From IMG/VR virus record IMGVR_UViG_3300027746_000041, positions 1-41,357 of that record: DNA of 41,357 bases; one strand, 5' to 3'. Both the position numbers and the translations under genes were made by a program. The first letter of the stretch is position 1, and every line of letters begins with the position of its first letter. The DNA comes from a virus. Positions 39,164-41,357 of this stretch are shown piece after piece. The notes under the pieces are model-generated. The model was not told the origin of the DNA. It saw only the letters and a program-made list of their open reading frames with translations, and made no database searches.

Positions 39164-40243
39164 TTAAAAGTCTTCACCCAACATCGCACCACAACGCTCT
39201 GTGATACGAGTGTCAAGCACTTCGTACTTATCTATACGGTTACGCACCCACTTGCGGAACGACATAAACGCCAAAGCGTTATTGCCAACAACTTCCTTAG
39301 TGCTGAGCATATCTGTGTAATCAAAGGATGCTTTGCAGAATTGCAATGCAGCCTGAACGGTAGTCACATTGAGTGACGGTCTGAAGAAACGCAACTCAAC
39401 AGTATTGGCGTTCTGTATGTTGATTGCACAGTAACGGTCATTGTTTGTGTCGCGGTCCTTGAGCATGCTCATCAAAGATTTCTGACTGCGTGTGCCCGTG
39501 TCGTAATCCATCCACGAACTAACAAAGTTGTCTAAGCCAAACTTCGCATAGGACGACTCACGTCCAACGAACTTGACCAAGTCAACACGATTAGAGTAGA
39601 TGAACTTCACAAACTTGAACAGATGCTTGTCATCTGCGAAAGCATTGCGAGACATGTGAACATGCAAGCCACAAGAACTTGCGTTCCATGACTCAAAGCC
39701 CATACCCTTGAGTGCTGTGATACCAGCCCAATTCAGATGGTTCATTGCATAGTCAATCGTCATCGGATGCGAAACAATCTCGAATCCGTTGCTGATTGAA
39801 CCATCTTCTTTGAGGTACACAACATCCTCGGTCGAACCCGAGTTCATTGAGGCAAGAACTTTGATTGCACCATCACGACGACTGAACGAACGATGATTAC
39901 GGTACTCAACCTCTTGCTCAAACCCGAGATACAACTCAGGTCTGCCTGTACCGTCAGCATTCACGCTGGACATTGAGGCATACCTTGATGCTGTACCATC
40001 AGAATTGAGAAACGACGGACGAGGTCTGTATGAATAAGAATGAACTAATCCATTCTCACTGTTGTCCTCCTCGTCTTCTGGGTTGTTTTCTTCCCACTCG
40101 GCTTCAAACTGACGGTGACAATCTAAACAACGCTGATTGTCGTAACTGTCGTACTCGCTGCCGTGTGAGTTGTCATCATTGATGATGTCGTCACAGTCGT
40201 GACACTCCCAACCTGGCTCCTCTTCTTGATTTATAATTGGCAT
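39164..40243 (-). CDS. Amidoligase (glutamine synthetase-fold, Amidoligase_2-like) with N-terminal zinc ribbon, 359 aa
   Basis: The amidoligase signature is LGFEQEVEYR (106-115), DGSISNGFEIVSHP (147-160), CGLHVHMSRN (191-200) and RYCAINIQN with TVELRFFRPSLN (270-292). It would use ATP to join a carboxylate to an amine, most likely ammonia from the adjacent amidotransferase. A zinc ribbon with C14, C17, C39 and C42 and a very acidic linker (about 46-65) precede the enzyme domain. The substrate is unknown; cell-wall or protein carboxylates are proposed for the family. The ATG at 40243 has AGAGG; a frame to 40291 is longer without a site. Confidence 0.85.
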   Translation of the reverse strand: MPIINQEEEPGWECHDCDDIINDDNSHGSEYDSYDNQRCLDCHRQFEAEWEENNPEDEEDNSENGLVHSYSYRPRPSFLNSDGTASRYASMSSVNADGTGRPELYLGFEQEVEYRNHRSFSRRDGAIKVLASMNSGSTEDVVYLKEDGSISNGFEIVSHPMTIDYAMNHLNWAGITALKGMGFESWNASSCGLHVHMSRNAFADDKHLFKFVKFIYSNRVDLVKFVGRESSYAKFGLDNFVSSWMDYDTGTRSQKSLMSMLKDRDTNNDRYCAINIQNANTVELRFFRPSLNVTTVQAALQFCKASFDYTDMLSTKEVVGNNALAFMSFRKWVRNRIDKYEVLDTRITERCGAMLGEDF

Positions 40244-40292
40244 TACCAACCTCTTTCTGTTTATGTGTACGCATGTATGGAAGTCCCACACA

Positions 40293-40332
40293 TGACCGAG
40301 AACGCACTAGCAAACCAATGCGCTCTCGGTCA
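40293..40332 (-). promoter_or_regulatory. Long stem-loop upstream of the amidoligase gene
   Basis: TGACCGAGA (40293-40301) pairs with TCTCGGTCA (40324-40332), extended by three pairs after one mismatch, around a 14-nt loop. It lies between the amidoligase start (40243) and the 19-bp palindrome. It may terminate the upstream operon, which ends at 40430, or act in the leader. Confidence 0.6.
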
Positions 40333-40341
40333 CGGGCTAAA

Positions 40342-40360
40342 GTGTAAGACCGTCTTACAC
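40342..40360. repeat. 19-bp perfect palindrome, copy 3 of 3
   Basis: GTGTAAGACCGTCTTACAC, identical to 1429-1447. It lies about 100 bp upstream of the amidoligase start. A GGTAT-CAGT-ATACC palindrome (40375-40388), preceded by the same CCGGG as at 795-799, is next to it. The amidoligase/amidotransferase unit thus shares this putative operator with small left-arm genes. Confidence 0.85.
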
Positions 40361-40374
40361 TCCAACCTGCGCCG

Positions 40375-40388
40375 GGTATCAGTATACC
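40375..40388. promoter_or_regulatory. GGTAT-N4-ATACC palindrome
   Basis: GGTATCAGTATACC resembles GGTATCGGTTGATACC at 798-813 in its arms and in the preceding CCGGG. It is a possible second operator type in the leftward control regions. Confidence 0.45.
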
Positions 40389-40429
40389 ACAATCACCCAC
40401 CACCCGCAAACCCTTATGGGCATTGGGTT

Positions 40430-40636
40430 TTAGCCTACTTGCTCGCCCTCTCCTGTGCGAATGTTGCCAGCCTGCTCACGAGTCTTAGACAGCAAACGCT
40501 CGAGATAATCTTTCATCATTTGCAAATCATCCGAACGCCTGAGAGCCTCATTGTAATGATGAATAAGGTTCCACGTAAAGTCAATTAGTTCTGATTTACG
40601 CATTGCGTGTAAAGATGTTCTTGTTGCTTTATTCAT
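40430..40636 (-). CDS. Small helical protein, 68 aa (paralogue of 40633-40848)
   Basis: The start at 40636 follows GGAG and overlaps the upstream stop as ATGA; a longer frame to 40696 lacks a site. The segment HAMRKSELIDFTWNLIHHYN (residues about 10-29) recurs in the upstream gene as DAMRKSELVQFTWLLVKCYN, so the two genes are tandem duplicates. The rest is a charged helix. The function is unknown; DNA-binding or regulatory partners are possible. Confidence 0.7.
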   Translation of the reverse strand: MNKATRTSLHAMRKSELIDFTWNLIHHYNEALRRSDDLQMMKDYLERLLSKTREQAGNIRTGEGEQVG

Positions 40637-40848
40637 TTTGATTTCTCCATTTCCAATTGTCCAACGACCCTGTTGTAACATTTGACAAGCAACCAAGTGA
40701 ACTGCACGAGTTCACTTTTGCGCATTGCATCAAGATTTGTCATGCTCGAATCATGTCCAAATGGATATTTCGCATTTCTTGTATGCAATACGGCATCTTG
40801 TTGTGCAACACCACGCCAACAAGTATGGTCTTCAATTCTATTTTTCAT
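40633..40848 (-). CDS. Small protein with duplicated AMRKSEL motif, 71 aa
   Basis: The N-terminal 40 residues are unique, with a Cys/His pair (HTCWRGVAQQDAVLHTRN). The C-terminal 30 carry DAMRKSELVQFTWLLVKCYN, shared with the next gene. AAAGG precedes the ATG, which overlaps the upstream stop as ATGA. It is part of the coupled operon that continues through the contig join. Confidence 0.7.
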   Translation of the reverse strand: MKNRIEDHTCWRGVAQQDAVLHTRNAKYPFGHDSSMTNLDAMRKSELVQFTWLLVKCYNRVVGQLEMEKSK

Positions 40849-41114
40849 TTTGTTCGTACCTTTCTTGCAATAATGGAATAATTATTTTCACCAATATGAA
40901 GAGCCCACTCAATTTGAGTGTATTCTTCGTATGATATTCGGAAGTTGCATGTTCTTACAGACATTTTCTTTCTGTCTGCTTTTGTCTTTGTTTCTGAAGA
41001 ACAGATGATTACCCATTGGTCCAACAATCCAAATTCCATAATTTCTAGAACTTTTTCCTTTGTCCCAATTTTTCGTATGCACAATACTGGGTTGTCTATG
41101 TATTCTAATGTCAC
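40845..41114 (-). CDS. Hypothetical protein, 89 aa (GTG start)
   Basis: A mixed alpha/beta-looking protein (VLCIRKIGTKEKVLEIMEFG, DQWVIICSSETKTK, then CNFRISYEEYTQIEWALHIG). No family recognised. The start is GTG here and ATG in the duplicate at 84-86, due to one base difference in the terminal repeat. AGGAG lies upstream, and stop-start overlaps join it to both neighbours. Confidence 0.72.
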   Translation of the reverse strand: MTLEYIDNPVLCIRKIGTKEKVLEIMEFGLLDQWVIICSSETKTKADRKKMSVRTCNFRISYEEYTQIEWALHIGENNYSIIARKVRTK

Positions 41115-41357
41115 TTTGTTTCTCCTATGTTTGTATTTGGGTATAACGGATGTGGACTAATCAACGCTGAACGAATCAACATATTATCTCTAATCCACTT
41201 TTTCTTTAGGATTTCCCCAAGTGCCCTTTGGTCTCTTGCGAGCATGAAGTATCCATTGTTTTTTTGTTCACATATCTCGTAATATTCTTTTTTGTTGACA
41301 CAAACACCACCAATAAGCCTTATCATCTCACCTTCCTTGAGACCATACCAAGCCATA
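41029..41357. repeat. Terminal direct repeat, right copy
   Basis: Matches 1-329 without gaps, with five substitutions. Two of them change amino acids conservatively (Glu to Asp and Val to Ile in the gene at 41111-41357), two are silent in the affected genes, and one turns the ATG of the following gene into GTG. The pattern looks like natural variation between sampled genomes. Confidence 0.9.
41111..41357 (-). CDS. Hypothetical protein, 5' end cut by window edge (duplicate of 83-382)
   Basis: The C-terminal 81 or so residues of the protein complete at 83-382. The true start lies beyond the window and, in a circular genome, corresponds to 382. The in-frame Met at the edge is internal. Its stop overlaps the GTG of the next gene. 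It should not be counted as a separate gene. Confidence 0.75.
   Translation of the reverse strand, partial: MAWYGLKEGEMIRLIGGVCVNKKEYYEICEQKNNGYFMLARDQRALGEILKKKWIRDNMLIRSALISPHPLYPNTNIGETK

Larger units (their letters stand above)
1..41357. mobile_element. Complete circularly permuted genome of a lytic podovirus-like actinophage
   Basis: The window has large terminase, portal, scaffold, capsid, adaptor, hub and lysis genes in one rightward arm, and replication and regulatory genes in one leftward arm. The first and last 329 bases match at about 98.5%, so the unit genome is about 41,028 bp and circular in assembly. No integration module is visible. WhiB and the actinophage-style small genes suggest an actinobacterial host. 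The short-tailed morphology is inferred from the adaptor and hub types and from the absence of sheath and tape measure genes. Confidence 0.85.

Noticed and set aside
1-41357. Signs of lysogeny (integrase, excisionase, CI-like repressor, attP)
   Set aside because: None found. The T-loop-like hairpin could recall an attP in a tRNA, but there is no integrase beside it.
1-41357. CRISPR array or insertion sequence
   Set aside because: No regularly spaced repeats with unique spacers and no transposase were seen. The repeats present are palindromes and leader blocks.

Overview
The window is one complete genome, about 41.0 kb, of a tailed double-stranded DNA phage. The last 329 bases (41029-41357) repeat the first 329 (1-329) with five mismatches, so the contig closes into a circle of about 41,028 bp. 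This is what a circularly permuted, headful-packaging phage gives. The host is most likely an uncultured actinobacterium: the phage carries a WhiB-type iron-sulfur regulator (37053-37352), a family confined to Actinobacteria and their phages. The virion set is portal, scaffold, capsid, P22-gp4-like adaptor and gp10-like beta-propeller hub, followed by very large internal proteins. There is no sheath and no recognisable tape measure. This points to a short-tailed, podovirus-like particle. No integrase, excisionase or CI-type repressor is visible, so the phage looks lytic.

Layout. Transcription splits into two arms. The rightward arm (about 3.9-30.6 kb, + strand) runs: small terminase, small zinc ribbon, small virion-like genes, a glycine-rich fibre protein, a secreted PA14-domain protein, two holin-like membrane proteins, large terminase, portal, scaffold, major capsid, decoration-like protein, adaptor, hub, fibre-like protein, three internal proteins, a 3124-residue internal/ejection protein, and an M15-type endolysin peptidase. 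The leftward arm (- strand) is continuous through the contig join: 3784 down to 1, then 41028 down to 30443. The two arms diverge at 3785-3925 and converge with a 146-bp antisense overlap at 30443-30588.

The leftward arm holds replication and recombination genes: a primase-polymerase, a DnaB-like helicase, a RecB/Cas4-type nuclease with an Fe-S cysteine set, a RusA resolvase and a second PD-(D/E)XK-like nuclease. It also has regulators (WhiB and a sigma region 4-like protein), a secreted lytic transglycosylase, and a class II glutamine amidotransferase next to an amidoligase. Many small unknown genes fill the rest, most joined by ATGA, TAATG or similar stop-start overlaps. No DNA polymerase, RNA polymerase, tRNA or CRISPR array was found.

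The most interesting parts are: (1) the amidoligase/amidotransferase pair, each carrying an extra cysteine-rich zinc-type module; (2) intergenic DNA of the leftward arm packed with repeated palindromes and hairpins just upstream of ribosome binding sites, including one 19-bp palindrome present three times, a duplicated GNRA-loop hairpin and a hairpin shaped like a tRNA acceptor/T-arm minihelix; (3) the giant ejection protein; and (4) the host-like PA14 surface protein. Five small genes (31121-31297, 4363-4491, 2453-2608, 7695-7865, 17817-17993) are easy to miss because they are short or use GTG/TTG starts.
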